Position numbers and translations under genes: made by a program
Source: Phytoamicus setariae
Lineage (GTDB): Bacteria > Pseudomonadota > Alphaproteobacteria > Rhizobiales > Rhizobiaceae
Assembly (NCBI RefSeq): GCF_016722925.1
Contig: NZ_JAEQNC010000002.1
Location: 124,001-188,000, forward strand
Direction: 5' to 3'
Length of the DNA: 64,000 nt
The notes under the pieces: model-generated
The model's database searches: none
What the model saw: only the letters and a program-made list of their open reading frames with translations
Told to the model about the DNA's origin: nothing
Shown: positions 34,698 through 44,511 of the stretch, piece after piece
How positions within the stretch are numbered: the stretch's first letter is position 1
Layout: each line of letters begins with the position of its first letter

Positions 34698-35595
34698 CGG
34701 CAAAGCCCTCGAATTCTGGCATCTCCACGGCGATGGTTTCGAAAGCCGAAGCCGCCTTGCTACGATAGCGCTCCTTATGCCGGAGCAGGTAGTAGGGCCG
34801 TGGAATGGCCGGCCAGTCGACGATGCACAGCAGGCCACCGCGCAATGGCGCCGACGCGGCGCTGCGGGAAACAAGGGTGGCGCCGATACCGGCTTCGACG
34901 GCAACCAGAACAGCCTCGTTGCTCGGCAGCACGAGCGCGATATCGAGCACGGCCCGGTCGATCATGTGGCGCTCGATCAATCTGTCGAACGCGAGGCGGG
35001 TTCCGGAGCCGACTTCGCGAAGCACCCAGGCGCTATCAGTCAGATCGATCGACGGAAAGAGCGCCGTTGCCCAGGGATGACCGGGAGCGACGACGATCAC
35101 CATCTCGTCGGTGGCGATAATCTTGGAGGCGAGGGCGGGCCTGTCGACGAGTCCCTCGACGATGCCCACTTCGCTGTGGCCGGCTTCGACGGCATCTGCA
35201 GTTTCCTCGGTGTTGCGGATCTGGATGTCGAGCGTGATTTCGGGATAGGTTTTATGAAAGTGCACGAGACGGGGCGGCAGCCAGTACCCACCAACGGTCT
35301 GGCTCGCCATGATGGACAGTTCGCCACGCATCAGGCCGCTGAAATCGTCGAGCATCGCCTGAGCGACGCGCGCCTGGGCGAGCACCGCCTCCGCCTCCTT
35401 CAGGAATTGCCGACCGGTCTGGTTCAGGACGATGGAGCGCCCGATGCGGTCAAACAGCTTGACGCCATGCCGGTTTTCGAGCGTCGTGATCGCCGAACTC
35501 ACCGCCGATTGCGTCATATTGAGTGCGGCTGCGGCTTTGGTGATGTGCTGGCGCGCCGCAACTTCGACAAATATGCGCAACTGATCGAGGGTCAT
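34687..35595 (-). CDS. LysR-family transcriptional regulator
   Basis: 302 residues, full length for the family. The winged helix at residues 1-60 contains ITKAAAALNMTQSAVSSAI; the effector domain (about 90-295) is the CysB-like periplasmic-binding fold. GGAGG before the start. It diverges from the TDT transporter gene, with a LysR box between them, so it probably controls that transporter and itself. Its end overlaps the megatron gene by 11 bases. Confidence 0.88.
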   Translation of the reverse strand: MTLDQLRIFVEVAARQHITKAAAALNMTQSAVSSAITTLENRHGVKLFDRIGRSIVLNQTGRQFLKEAEAVLAQARVAQAMLDDFSGLMRGELSIMASQTVGGYWLPPRLVHFHKTYPEITLDIQIRNTEETADAVEAGHSEVGIVEGLVDRPALASKIIATDEMVIVVAPGHPWATALFPSIDLTDSAWVLREVGSGTRLAFDRLIERHMIDRAVLDIALVLPSNEAVLVAVEAGIGATLVSRSAASAPLRGGLLCIVDWPAIPRPYYLLRHKERYRSKAASAFETIAVEMPEFEGFAVKG

Positions 35596-35636
35596 GGATC
35601 CTCCAGGTAAAGGTCAATGGATTGATGTCATAATCG

Positions 35637-35651
35637 TTCGATTTTGTCGAA
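35637..35651. promoter_or_regulatory. LysR-type T-N11-A operator
   Basis: TTCGATTTTGTCGAA, an inverted repeat containing T-N11-A, midway between the divergent LysR and TDT transporter genes. An outer pair, CATAAT (35629-35634) and ATTATG (35665-35670), extends the symmetry. It fits the recognition site of the adjacent LysR protein. Confidence 0.6.
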
Positions 35652-35720
35652 TGAAATGATGTAAATTATGCGATGGAGATGAACGAAAGGAGGCGGTAGC
35701 ATCAGGGCATATCAACCCCA

Positions 35721-36857
35721 ATGAGTTGTCCCATGATGCATCGCCTGTCCGCTACGCTCACTGCCACCTGGAAGCCTGCAAGGCTAGGTCTGCCGGCGGT
35801 GATCAGGTATTTCACACCAAACTGGTTTGCGGCGACCATGGGCACCGGCATCCTGTCGATCGCGCTTTCGCAATTTCCCGAAATGCCTCTGGCCTGGCAG
35901 GTTGGAAAATATCTCTGGCTTTTCAATATTGCCCTGTTTTCTCTCTGTTATCTGCTGTTTTGCGCACGTTGGTTCCGGCACTTTGACGAAGCAAAGCAGC
36001 TCCTGCATCATCCCGTCATGTCGATGTTCTTCGGCTGCATTCCGATGGGCCTCGCAACCATCGTCAATGGTTTCATGATCTTTGGCCTGCCGGGCATTGG
36101 CGAGGTCGCGATCGATATTGCCCATGCCTTGTGGTGGCTGGATGTCGGCCTGTCGCTCGCCTGTGGCCTGATCGTTCCCTATGCGATGTTTACGCGTCAG
36201 TCCCACAGCATGGAGCAGATGACCGCGGTCTGGCTGCTGCCGCTCGTGGCAAGCGAAGTGGCGGCGGTCAGTGGCGGCTTGCTCATTCCCCATATCGCCG
36301 ATCCGGCCATGCAGATGACCATTCTGATGCTGTGTCTGCTGCTCTGGTCGTTGAGTGTTCCGATTGCGCTCGGCATCCTGGTCATCCTGTTCGTGCGCCT
36401 GGCACTGCACAAATTGCCGGAGGCCACCATGGCGGCCTCCTGCTGGCTGTCTCTCGGGCCGATCGGAACCGGCGCGCTGGCGCTGCTGGTTTTCAGCGAC
36501 GTATCGCCGGCCGTTCTGTCTTCCAACGGATTGGCTGCGGTGGCGGCGGCATTTTCGGGCGCAGCACTGCTCGGCGGGGTTCTTCTGTGGGGCTACGGCC
36601 TGTGGTGGTTCTCGCTCGCCGCTGCCTTCACAGCCCGCTATATCAAACGTGGCATGCCCTTCAATCTCGGCTGGTGGGGCTTCACCTTCCCGCTTGGCGT
36701 CTTTTCGGTCGCCACGCTGCGGCTCGGACACGCATTTTCCTTCCCTCCGATTGCCGTCCTGGGTGCAATTCTGGTGACGGCGCTTGGCCTTATCTGGTGC
36801 ATCGTTGCTTTCAACACCATGCGAGGCCTGCAGAAGGGAGCATTTTTCAAGGCATGA
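35721..36857 (+). CDS. TDT-family (TehA/SLAC1-like) transporter
   Basis: 378 residues with about ten hydrophobic segments. PNWFAATMGTGILSIAL near the N-terminus is the tellurite-resistance/dicarboxylate transporter signature; WWGFTFPLGVFSVATLRLG near the C-terminus is also conserved. Family members export dicarboxylates, tellurite or act as anion channels; rhizobial members include sulfite exporters. The start is odd: the strong AGGAGG lies 27 bases before this ATG, beyond normal spacing, and a stop codon in frame excludes an earlier start. The divergent LysR gene is its likely regulator. Confidence 0.85.
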   Translation: MSCPMMHRLSATLTATWKPARLGLPAVIRYFTPNWFAATMGTGILSIALSQFPEMPLAWQVGKYLWLFNIALFSLCYLLFCARWFRHFDEAKQLLHHPVMSMFFGCIPMGLATIVNGFMIFGLPGIGEVAIDIAHALWWLDVGLSLACGLIVPYAMFTRQSHSMEQMTAVWLLPLVASEVAAVSGGLLIPHIADPAMQMTILMLCLLLWSLSVPIALGILVILFVRLALHKLPEATMAASCWLSLGPIGTGALALLVFSDVSPAVLSSNGLAAVAAAFSGAALLGGVLLWGYGLWWFSLAAAFTARYIKRGMPFNLGWWGFTFPLGVFSVATLRLGHAFSFPPIAVLGAILVTALGLIWCIVAFNTMRGLQKGAFFKA

Positions 36858-36890
36858 TTTTCGAGGGTATTTTCAGGAAAGGCTCATTTC

Positions 36891-37097
36891 ATGGACACGA
36901 CCAAATACTGGTATCAGTCTAAAACCGTGTGGGGCTCACTCATCGCCATTGCCGCGGGCGTTTTGCAAGCCGGCGGCATTGAACTGGGAAGCGAAAGCCA
37001 GACGCAACTCGCAGACATTCTGGTTGCCCTATCGGGTGCGACCGGCGGCCTCATCGCGATTTACGGTCGCATGACGGCGGACCGGAGGCTCGGCTGA
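36891..37097 (+). CDS. Small holin-like membrane protein
   Basis: 68 residues. Two hydrophobic segments (about residues 13-30 and 40-58) with a short charged N-terminus and basic C-terminus; YWYQSKTVWGSLIAI at the start and GLIAIYGRMTA near the end recur in small proteins next to endolysins in proteobacterial phages. This suggests a holin, possibly serving the GTA cluster that ends 2.2 kb upstream. The gene lies 33 bases after the transporter gene on the same strand. Confidence 0.55.
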   Translation: MDTTKYWYQSKTVWGSLIAIAAGVLQAGGIELGSESQTQLADILVALSGATGGLIAIYGRMTADRRLG

Positions 37098-37226
37098 TTT
37101 TGCTGGAGGGGGAGCCTCCCGTAGACCGAAATGTTAAGGGATTGCCGGACATTCATTTGCCATTCAGGGTCGCTTGTCTAAAGATGGCCCCAAGTTAGGC
37201 TACCTCACGGGATTCGTGATACTGAA

Positions 37227-37511
37227 ATGGCATCAAGATTGATAACATCGCTGATTGCGGTCGGTCTGCTTGTTTCCCCGGCAACCGGGCAATCGCTGTC
37301 GGTCGATGACTATGCGCCCGAGGCGGCGTACCATGAGGTGCGCGGCGGCTGCAATACGGCCGCCCGCCAGGCCGTGGAAATGACCGGTGGCGAGTTGCTT
37401 TCCGTCCGACCGGCCCGCAATGGCCGCCCGGTATGCGCGGTAACGGTGCTCGTCATCAATGCCAAGGGACGCCCAAAGAAGGTACGACTTCGTATCCCGA
37501 TGGATTTCTGA
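37227..37511 (+). CDS. feuN: Small periplasmic protein, FeuN-like
   Basis: 94 residues. A signal peptide (about residues 1-21, ending in ATGQS) is followed by a small PepSY-like domain of 70 residues with two cysteines (GGCNTA and PVCAV). It lies 34 bases upstream of a FeuP-type regulator, the position of FeuN in Sinorhizobium meliloti, which is a small periplasmic protein that restrains the sensor FeuQ. Name and function are inferred from position, size and export. Confidence 0.65.
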   Translation: MASRLITSLIAVGLLVSPATGQSLSVDDYAPEAAYHEVRGGCNTAARQAVEMTGGELLSVRPARNGRPVCAVTVLVINAKGRPKKVRLRIPMDF

Positions 37512-37545
37512 ACCGTCAATAGTTAGAGGCAGGCAAGGCAGACAT

Positions 37546-38214
37546 ATGCGCATACTCGTTGTCGAAGACGATCAAAACCTCAACCGTCAGCTCACGGATA
37601 CGTTGAAGGAAGCAGGCTATGTGGTCGATCAGGCCTTTAACGGCGAGGAAGGCCACTATCTCGGCGAATGCGAACCCTACGATGCTGTCGTACTCGATAT
37701 CGGTCTGCCAGAGATGGACGGCATCACGGTACTGGAGAAATGGCGCGAAGCGGGCAAGAAAATGCCCGTGCTGATCCTCACCGCGCGCGATCGCTGGAGC
37801 GACAAGGTTGCCGGTATCGACGCGGGCGCCGACGACTACGTCACCAAGCCCTTCCATATGGAAGAAGTTCAGGCACGGTTGCGGGCGTTGATCCGCCGTG
37901 CTGCCGGCCACGCGACGTCGGAAATCAGCTGCGGTCCGGTCCGGCTCGACACCAAGAGCTCGAAGGTAACCGTAGAGGGCTCAACGCTGAAGCTGACCTC
38001 CCATGAATTCCGTCTGCTCTCCTACCTGATGCATCATATGGGTCAGGTGGTTTCGCGCACAGAGCTGGTCGAGCACATGTATGATCAGGATTTCGATCGG
38101 GATTCCAATACGATCGAAGTCTTCGTCGGCCGTTTGCGGAAGAAAATGGGCGTCGACATGATCGAAACGGTGCGTGGCCTCGGTTATCGCATCCAGCCGC
38201 CTTCAAATGGATAG
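37546..38214 (+). CDS. feuP: OmpR-family response regulator FeuP
   Basis: 222 residues. Receiver domain with phospho-acceptor Asp51 in VVLDIGLPEMDG and Lys in DDYVTKPF; winged-helix output domain from about residue 125, with FVGRLRKKMG and TVRGLGYRI. In rhizobia FeuP/FeuQ respond to osmotic conditions and in S. meliloti activate export of cyclic glucans. Start at 37546 lies in AAGG-preceded context. Overlaps the kinase gene by 8 bases. Confidence 0.85.
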   Translation: MRILVVEDDQNLNRQLTDTLKEAGYVVDQAFNGEEGHYLGECEPYDAVVLDIGLPEMDGITVLEKWREAGKKMPVLILTARDRWSDKVAGIDAGADDYVTKPFHMEEVQARLRALIRRAAGHATSEISCGPVRLDTKSSKVTVEGSTLKLTSHEFRLLSYLMHHMGQVVSRTELVEHMYDQDFDRDSNTIEVFVGRLRKKMGVDMIETVRGLGYRIQPPSNG

Positions 38215-39655
38215 GCTGAACTCCCTTACCGCCCGAGTCCTGATCTATACGACCATCTGGTCGGCAATCGGCGTCGTCATCATGGCCGTCGTCATTTCGA
38301 CCTTGTATGAGAAGAGCGCGGAGAAGAGCCTTCGCGACCTGTTGCGGGCGCAACTTTTCTCCGCGATAAACTCGGTCTCGATTGACCCGGCGACCAAGAA
38401 ACTGACTGGATCTCCTCAACTCAGCGAACTGGGTTTCCAGCAGCCGGCAAGCGGTTGGTACTGGCAGGTCCTGCCGCTCGGTGACTACAAGACCGAGGCG
38501 CTTTCCTCCCCGAGTTATGAAAATGTGGAGGTTCCGACGGTCCCCAACGCGGTGGTTCCGTTCAATCCCCGTTTCGAACGATACTACGCAACGGAGGATA
38601 GTTCCGGCAATCCCGTCCGGGTGGCGGAGGCCGAAATCAGCCTCGACGAAGAGCCGGCGGACGAAGATACGATCACTGACCCCGAGAATGCGCCTGATCC
38701 GGTTTACCGCGTCGTGCGCTTCAGGATGATAGGCAACCACACGGTTGTCGAAGATGATGTGGCGGCCTTCGACCGAAGCCTCTATCTGGCGCTCGGCCTG
38801 TTCGGCGCGGGCTCCCTCGTGCTGAATGCCCTGGTCATTCTGCTGGGGCTCAGGCCTCTCGACCGGGTTCGGCAATCCCTGACCCGAATTCGCAACGGCC
38901 AGGCCGAAAAGCTTGACGAGGACCTGCCGCGCGAAATCCAGCCGCTTGCCCATGAAGTCAATGCACTGATCGAAAGCAACAAGCGCGTCATGGAGCGTGC
39001 CCGCATGCAGGTCGGTAACCTCGCCCACTCGCTGAAGACGCCGATTGCCGTATTGCTCAACGACGCCGGCCAGATGGCACATCCGCATGGAACACTGGTG
39101 CGAAGTCAGGCCGAAACCATGCAGGTTCAGGTCCAGTCCTACCTGAACCGGGCACGAATTGCCGCACTGCGCGAAAGTATTCTGGCAAGAACCGAAGTCG
39201 GCCCGGTTCTCGAGCGTCTGGTGCGCGTCATGCGCAAGCTCAATCCCGGAAAGCAGTTCGACCTCAGTGTAGAGCCCAAGGGGCTGAAGCTGGCAATGGA
39301 GGCGCAGGATCTGGAGGAAACGATCGGCAATCTGATTGAAAATGCCAGCCGGTTCGCCAAGAGGAAAATCAGGATCGAAGCGGGGCCGGCCCCTGCTGGT
39401 ACGAAGGGGGCCGATCCGGGCCGCAAGATCTGGGCGCTGCTAATCATCGAAGACGACGGACCGGGTCTGGACCCCGAGCAAATTACCGAGGCCATGAAAC
39501 GCGGCAAGCGCCTCGATGAAAGTAAACCCGGTACGGGGCTGGGGCTCTCGATCGTCACTGAGATTGTGTCGGAGTACCAGGGGGCGTTTACCCTGGAGCG
39601 GGCAGTGGGCGGCGGTCTGAGAGCGGAACTCATCCTTCCCGCATTGGCGACATGA
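38207..39655 (+). CDS. feuQ: Sensor histidine kinase FeuQ
   Basis: 482 residues. Two membrane segments (about residues 8-30 and 185-210) flank a periplasmic domain of about 150 residues. A HAMP-like segment follows (LGLRPLDRVRQSLTRI), then the H box with His274 in LAHSLKTPIAVL, an N box (IGNLIENASRFAKR) and the G box GTGLGLSIV. Partner of FeuP, co-transcribed with it. The periplasmic domain is the likely contact site for FeuN. Confidence 0.85.
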   Translation: MDRLNSLTARVLIYTTIWSAIGVVIMAVVISTLYEKSAEKSLRDLLRAQLFSAINSVSIDPATKKLTGSPQLSELGFQQPASGWYWQVLPLGDYKTEALSSPSYENVEVPTVPNAVVPFNPRFERYYATEDSSGNPVRVAEAEISLDEEPADEDTITDPENAPDPVYRVVRFRMIGNHTVVEDDVAAFDRSLYLALGLFGAGSLVLNALVILLGLRPLDRVRQSLTRIRNGQAEKLDEDLPREIQPLAHEVNALIESNKRVMERARMQVGNLAHSLKTPIAVLLNDAGQMAHPHGTLVRSQAETMQVQVQSYLNRARIAALRESILARTEVGPVLERLVRVMRKLNPGKQFDLSVEPKGLKLAMEAQDLEETIGNLIENASRFAKRKIRIEAGPAPAGTKGADPGRKIWALLIIEDDGPGLDPEQITEAMKRGKRLDESKPGTGLGLSIVTEIVSEYQGAFTLERAVGGGLRAELILPALAT

Positions 39656-39791
39656 GTTGTTTTATTGTCACTCCGAACAAGAAGATTGTATGCTACTGAG
39701 TGTGAGCGGCGCCGCCATATTGCTGCCATCTGGCAATCACATGGAAGCTGCCGCAAGCACATGAATAATAATGATATCCGAAGGGGGCATC

Positions 39792-40256
39792 GTGCATCGA
39801 ACAAAATTGCTGGGCGCACTTTTCCTGGTCTCCATAGCCGCCGGCTGCAGCACGACGTCGGGCTCTTCGCGTCTTGATGAGACCGGCGAACGAATTGCGG
39901 ATGCTGCAGGCGATGACGGTTCAAGTGGAACGCCCGAGAATGCGGCGTATTATATCCAGTCGCTGCGTGGCGGATTGGCGATGCGCATGCCCGGCCTGAA
40001 ACTTTCAGCCAGCAATCGCGGTCGCGCGCTCGAGGCGGAGTACAAGGCGCTCGAATCCTCGCCCAGCGGTCAGAGGGTCAATTGGGAAGGTGACGGCGGC
40101 ACCCGCGGAGAGGTGATGGCAGCCGTTCCCTATCAGGTGGGGTCGCAGAATTGCCGCCAGTATACCCATACGATCACGGTCAAGGGCGCTGCGCCGCTGA
40201 CGGGGCGCGGGGCTGCCTGCCGCAACGCGAATGGCTCGTGGACGCCGCTAAGCTGA
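39792..40256 (+). CDS. Surface-antigen-like lipoprotein
   Basis: 154 residues. Signal peptide with lipobox SIAAGC near residues 14-19, so it is probably lipidated. The C-terminal part (RQYTHTITVKGAAPLTGRGAACR, with two Cys) resembles the RT0821/Lpp0805 family of surface proteins. Start: GTG at 39792, preceded by GAAGGGGG, gives a compact signal peptide; ATG 39771 in frame is the alternative. Lies between feuQ and the cyc operon on the same strand. Confidence 0.65.
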   Translation: MHRTKLLGALFLVSIAAGCSTTSGSSRLDETGERIADAAGDDGSSGTPENAAYYIQSLRGGLAMRMPGLKLSASNRGRALEAEYKALESSPSGQRVNWEGDGGTRGEVMAAVPYQVGSQNCRQYTHTITVKGAAPLTGRGAACRNANGSWTPLS

Positions 40257-40343
40257 TTGTTGCGGCCAAACGCCTCAATTTTGCGTTATCTTTGATCTGG
40301 CGCATTGGAATGCGACACACGATCATTTAGTGGGTCGAACACC

Positions 40344-41480
40344 ATGTTCTGGATTGTTGCCCTGATGCTTGCGGCATTGACCGCCATAATGATTGCCTCG
40401 CCGCTGCTGCGCGCGGGGAAGATCGAATCTGCCGATGGCAGGAACGATGCCGAAGTCTACAGAGACCAGTTGGGCGAAGTGGACCGCGATGAAAAGGCCG
40501 GCCTGATCGGTCCATCCGAGGCCAATCAGGCTCGCAGCGAAATAGCCCGCAGGCTGATTGCGGCTACCGATGAAAGCGCCGGCACGTCTGCCGGCCATGC
40601 GCCGCGGCCCGCCGCCCTGTTGTTTGCGCTGTTTCTCTGTCTGCTGCTGCCGCTCGGCGGGAGCCTCATCTACAACAAGATGGGCAACCCCGGTGAACCG
40701 GATCAACCGCTTGCCGGACGGATGACGAGCGCCGAGCCGGACATCAACATCCTGATAGCCAAGATGGAGACGCATCTTGCGGCGACGCCCGGCGATGGCA
40801 AGGGCTGGGAACTTCTGGCGCCGATCTACATGCGCCAGATGCGCGCCGCCGAGGCAGCGAATGCCTGGCAGCATGCCATCAAGGCGCTTGGCGGCGATGC
40901 TGCCCGTTACGGCAGCCTCGGCGAGGCGCTGGCAGCCGGGGCTCAGGGACAGGTGACCAAGGATGCGTTGGGGGCATTCAAACAGGCGCTTGAGCTGGAT
41001 CCGCAAGATCCGCGCGCGCGCTTCTATATCGCGCTTGCCGATGCGCAGGCCGGTAAGCGCGACGCTGCGATTTCAGGCTTCGAAGCGCTGCTGAAGGACG
41101 CGCCTTCCGACGCGCCGTGGCGCGAGGTTGTCAGCGTTCAACTGGAGAACGCCAAGCGTTCGGGCGTGCAAGGCGACAAGGCACCTGGCAATCCGGATGC
41201 GGCCGATATCGAGGCCGCGTCGGGTATGAACGCCGAAGATCGCAACCAGATGATTCGCACCATGGTCGAAAGCCTCGATGCGCGCCTCAAGGACGATCCT
41301 GCCAATTTCGAGGGGTGGCAACGGCTGATCCGGTCCTACGGCGTGCTCAATGAGCCTGCCAAGGCGGCAGATGCGTTGAAACGTGGGCTGGCCGTCTTTC
41401 CGGCCGATAGCGAAAATGGCAAGGCATTGATCGCGCTTGCCAAGGAAATGGGATTGCCAGCGGAGGGCGCCAGCCAATGA
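40344..41480 (+). CDS. ccmI: Cytochrome c biogenesis protein CcmI (CycH)
   Basis: 378 residues. Two membrane segments (about 1-20 and 98-115) flank a cytoplasmic loop containing [19 protein letters not shown], the hallmark of CcmI. The periplasmic C-terminal part has tetratricopeptide-like repeats that hold apocytochrome c for heme attachment. First gene of a four-gene operon with overlapping ATGA junctions. In rhizobia the gene is named cycH. Confidence 0.92.
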   Translation: MFWIVALMLAALTAIMIASPLLRAGKIESADGRNDAEVYRDQLGEVDRDEKAGLIGPSEANQARSEIARRLIAATDESAGTSAGHAPRPAALLFALFLCLLLPLGGSLIYNKMGNPGEPDQPLAGRMTSAEPDINILIAKMETHLAATPGDGKGWELLAPIYMRQMRAAEAANAWQHAIKALGGDAARYGSLGEALAAGAQGQVTKDALGAFKQALELDPQDPRARFYIALADAQAGKRDAAISGFEALLKDAPSDAPWREVVSVQLENAKRSGVQGDKAPGNPDAADIEAASGMNAEDRNQMIRTMVESLDARLKDDPANFEGWQRLIRSYGVLNEPAKAADALKRGLAVFPADSENGKALIALAKEMGLPAEGASQ

Positions 41481-41932
41481 CCCGGAAGCAGAAGCGGTTG
41501 ACACTGATTGGCGGTGGCGTGGCATTCTTGATGGCTGCGGTACTGCTTGTCATGTTTGCTTTCAGTCAGTCGGTCGCCTATTTTTATGTGCCTTCCGACC
41601 TGCAAAAGGCTGAAGTTCCAGTTGGAACGCGAATTCGTTTGGGTGGTCTGGTCAAGCCGGGCTCCTGGACGCGCGGGCAGGGAATGCACGAGACCTTCGA
41701 AGTGACGGATACGATCGGTACGATTTCAGTATCCTATACCGGAATTCTTCCCGATCTTTTCCGGGAAGGGCAGGGCGTCGTGACTGAGGGGGTCTTGTCG
41801 CCGTCAACGCCGCCGGTCTTTCAGGCCGACAGCGTGCTTGCCAAGCATGACGAAACCTATATGCCCAAGGATGTCGCAGACCGCCTGAAAGAAAAGGGTG
41901 TTACGCTGAGCGGCAAGGAAACCATCAAATGA
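41477..41932 (+). CDS. ccmE: Heme chaperone CcmE (CycJ)
   Basis: 151 residues. One N-terminal anchor (about residues 8-30) and a periplasmic OB-fold domain. His124 in [10 protein letters not shown] binds heme covalently, followed by Tyr128. VLGVLVRPGSW-like section here reads [11 protein letters not shown]. It carries heme from the inner-membrane exporter to CcmF/CcmH. Overlaps ccmI and ccmF by four bases on either side. Confidence 0.95.
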   Translation: MTRKQKRLTLIGGGVAFLMAAVLLVMFAFSQSVAYFYVPSDLQKAEVPVGTRIRLGGLVKPGSWTRGQGMHETFEVTDTIGTISVSYTGILPDLFREGQGVVTEGVLSPSTPPVFQADSVLAKHDETYMPKDVADRLKEKGVTLSGKETIK

Positions 41933-43944
41933 TCATCGAGCTCGGTCATTTTCTGCTGGCTCTGGCCCTCGCTGCGGCGCTGGTGCAGGCACTTGTGCCC
42001 ATCGTAGGTACCCTTCGCCGCGATTCCAGATTGATGGATGTTGCCACCACAGGAGCATTTGCGACCTTTCTGCTCGTGGCGCTCTCCTACCTGGCGCTGA
42101 CCTGGGCTTATGTCACTTCGGATTTTTCGGTCGTCACCGTCTGGGAGAACTCGCATTCGATGATGCCGATGATCTACAAGATCTCCGGCGTCTGGGGCAA
42201 TCACGAGGGATCGATGATGCTCTGGCTCCTGATCCTGGTGTTCTTCTCTGCGCTGGTCGCGCTTTTCGGCGAAAATCTTCCCAAGACCCTGAAGGCCAAT
42301 GTGCTTGTCGTGCAGGGCTGGATTGCATCCGCCTTCCTGCTTTTCGTGCTTCTGACCTCAAATCCGTTCATCCGCTCCGCCTCCATGCCGCAACTGGTGC
42401 CGGCGCCGGCCGAGGGGCGCGATCTGAACCCGGTCCTGCAGGATCTCGGGTTGGCGATTCATCCGCCACTGCTTTACCTCGGTTATGTCGGCTTCTCGGT
42501 CTGCTTTTCCTTTGCCGTGGCTGCCCTGATCGATGGCCGGATCGATGCGGCCTGGGCCCGGTGGGTTCGTCCCTGGACGCTGCTGGCATGGACATTCCTG
42601 ACCGCAGGTATCGCGATGGGCTCCTACTGGGCCTATTACGAGCTCGGCTGGGGCGGCTGGTGGTTCTGGGACCCGGTGGAAAACGCGTCCTTCATGCCCT
42701 GGCTGGCGGGAACTGCGCTGCTGCACTCGGCGCTGGTGATGGAAAAGCGAAACGCGCTGAAGATCTGGACGGTGCTGCTGGCGATCATGACCTTTTCGTT
42801 GTCGCTGCTCGGCACATTTCTTGTCCGGTCCGGCGTGCTGACATCGGTGCATGCTTTCGCTAGCGATCCATCGCGTGGCGTGTTCATCCTCGGAATTCTC
42901 GCACTGTTCATCGGCGGTGCATTCGCGCTGTTTGCTTTTCGGGCCCCGACGCTTGCACCGGGAGGGCTGTTTCAGCCGGTATCGCGTGAAGGCGCGTTGG
43001 TCCTCAACAATCTGATCCTGGTCGTGGCGACAGGGGCGGTGTTGACCGGTACGCTTTATCCGCTGCTTCTGGAGTCCCTGACGGGCGAAAAGATTTCCGT
43101 GGGTGCGCCTTTCTTCAATATCGCTTTCGGATGGCTGATGGCGCCGCTGTTCCTGGTCCTGCCGTTCGGGCCGCTGCTGGCCTGGAAGCGTGGCGATATG
43201 TCAGCGGTGACCCGGAAGCTCAGATTCGCGCTGGTGGTTTCGCTCGCATTGGGGATTGTCGTGTGGATTGCAAGCGACAACGGCCCGATGCTGGCGATTG
43301 CCGGCATCGCAGCCGGTCTGTACCTCGTGCTCGGCGCATTGACGGACCTGTGGTTCAGGGGCGGGTTTGCAAAGGCAGGCGTTGCGACTGGCCTGAGGCG
43401 GCTTGTTGGCTTGCCGCGATCGGCAATCGGCACTGCGCTTGCGCATCTGGGGCTTGGCGTCTCGGTTCTCGGTATTGTGATTGTCACCAGCTGGGAAACC
43501 GAACACATTCTTGAAATGAAGGTTGGCGAGGAAATCGTCAACGGTGCCTATGTCATCCGCTTCGATCGCGAGTCTGAAGGCAAAGGCCCGAACTATATCG
43601 AGGATGTCGCGCATTTTACGGTGTTCAGGGACGGGAAGCAGGTGGCGGACACCAACAGTGCCAAGCGCATTTATACCGCCCGTCAGATGCCGACGACTGA
43701 AGCAGGCATCATGACCTTCGGCTTTTCCCAGCTCTACCTGTCGATCGGGGACAAGACGGAGGATGGCAAGCTCGTCGTGCGTATCTGGTACAAGCCGTGG
43801 ATTCTTTGCATCTGGCTGGGTGCGCTCGTGATGATGGCGGGCGGCTTCGTTTCCCTTTCCGACCGGCGCCTGCGCGTCGGAGCGCCGGCAAAGCGGACGA
43901 AGGCCTCAGCAACCTCAGCCACAGCAGCGGGAGCGGCCGAATGA
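41929..43944 (+). CDS. ccmF: Heme lyase subunit CcmF (CycK)
   Basis: 671 residues with about 14 or 15 membrane segments. The tryptophan-rich heme-handling motif [19 protein letters not shown] is near residue 240, and several conserved His residues surround it. With CcmH and CcmI it attaches heme to apocytochrome c on the periplasmic side. Length is normal for the family. Overlaps ccmE and ccmH at ATGA junctions. Confidence 0.95.
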   Translation: MIIELGHFLLALALAAALVQALVPIVGTLRRDSRLMDVATTGAFATFLLVALSYLALTWAYVTSDFSVVTVWENSHSMMPMIYKISGVWGNHEGSMMLWLLILVFFSALVALFGENLPKTLKANVLVVQGWIASAFLLFVLLTSNPFIRSASMPQLVPAPAEGRDLNPVLQDLGLAIHPPLLYLGYVGFSVCFSFAVAALIDGRIDAAWARWVRPWTLLAWTFLTAGIAMGSYWAYYELGWGGWWFWDPVENASFMPWLAGTALLHSALVMEKRNALKIWTVLLAIMTFSLSLLGTFLVRSGVLTSVHAFASDPSRGVFILGILALFIGGAFALFAFRAPTLAPGGLFQPVSREGALVLNNLILVVATGAVLTGTLYPLLLESLTGEKISVGAPFFNIAFGWLMAPLFLVLPFGPLLAWKRGDMSAVTRKLRFALVVSLALGIVVWIASDNGPMLAIAGIAAGLYLVLGALTDLWFRGGFAKAGVATGLRRLVGLPRSAIGTALAHLGLGVSVLGIVIVTSWETEHILEMKVGEEIVNGAYVIRFDRESEGKGPNYIEDVAHFTVFRDGKQVADTNSAKRIYTARQMPTTEAGIMTFGFSQLYLSIGDKTEDGKLVVRIWYKPWILCIWLGALVMMAGGFVSLSDRRLRVGAPAKRTKASATSATAAGAAE

Positions 43945-44393
43945 GAGCGGTGATCGCGGCGATTTTCCTGATGCTGGCCGCGTTGCCGGCTTTCGCCGTC
44001 AATCCGGATGAGGTTCTTTCCGATCCTGCCCTGGAAGCGCGTGCACGGGCACTGTCGGCCGGGCTTCGCTGCATGGTGTGCCAGAACCAGTCGATCGATG
44101 ATTCAAACGCGGATCTCGCCAAGGATCTGCGGCTCCTGGTCCGTGAACGGCTGAAGGCTGGAGATACCGATGAGCAGGTCATCGACTATCTGGTTTCCCG
44201 CTATGGCGAGTTCGTTTTGCTGAAGCCCCGTCTCAGTGCGCATACGATTCTGTTATGGGGCATGCCGGTCGCGCTGCTTGCGATCGGTGGCGTCGTGCTG
44301 GCGTTCCAGCTTCGCAAGCGGCCACAAAAACGGGAAGCGACAGCGCTGACGGACGACGAGAAGCAGAAGCTCAAATCTATTCTTGGCGAGTAA
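43941..44393 (+). CDS. ccmH: Cytochrome c biogenesis protein CcmH (CycL)
   Basis: 150 residues. Signal peptide (residues 1-19), then [23 protein letters not shown] with the redox pair Cys44/Cys47 that reduces the heme-binding cysteines of apocytochromes, and one C-terminal membrane segment. Last gene of the ccmIEFH operon. A frame open further upstream is not used; ATG 43941 overlaps the ccmF stop. Confidence 0.95.
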   Translation: MRAVIAAIFLMLAALPAFAVNPDEVLSDPALEARARALSAGLRCMVCQNQSIDDSNADLAKDLRLLVRERLKAGDTDEQVIDYLVSRYGEFVLLKPRLSAHTILLWGMPVALLAIGGVVLAFQLRKRPQKREATALTDDEKQKLKSILGE

Positions 44394-44511
44394 TCGCTAC
44401 ACATTACCGAATGTTCATGAGCCGGAAACAATACCGCAAGGTGGTATGCATTAGTAATTTTCCCATCATTGATAGGTCGAAGTTCATCATGCTTCGCTGA
44501 ATGGAAGGAAA

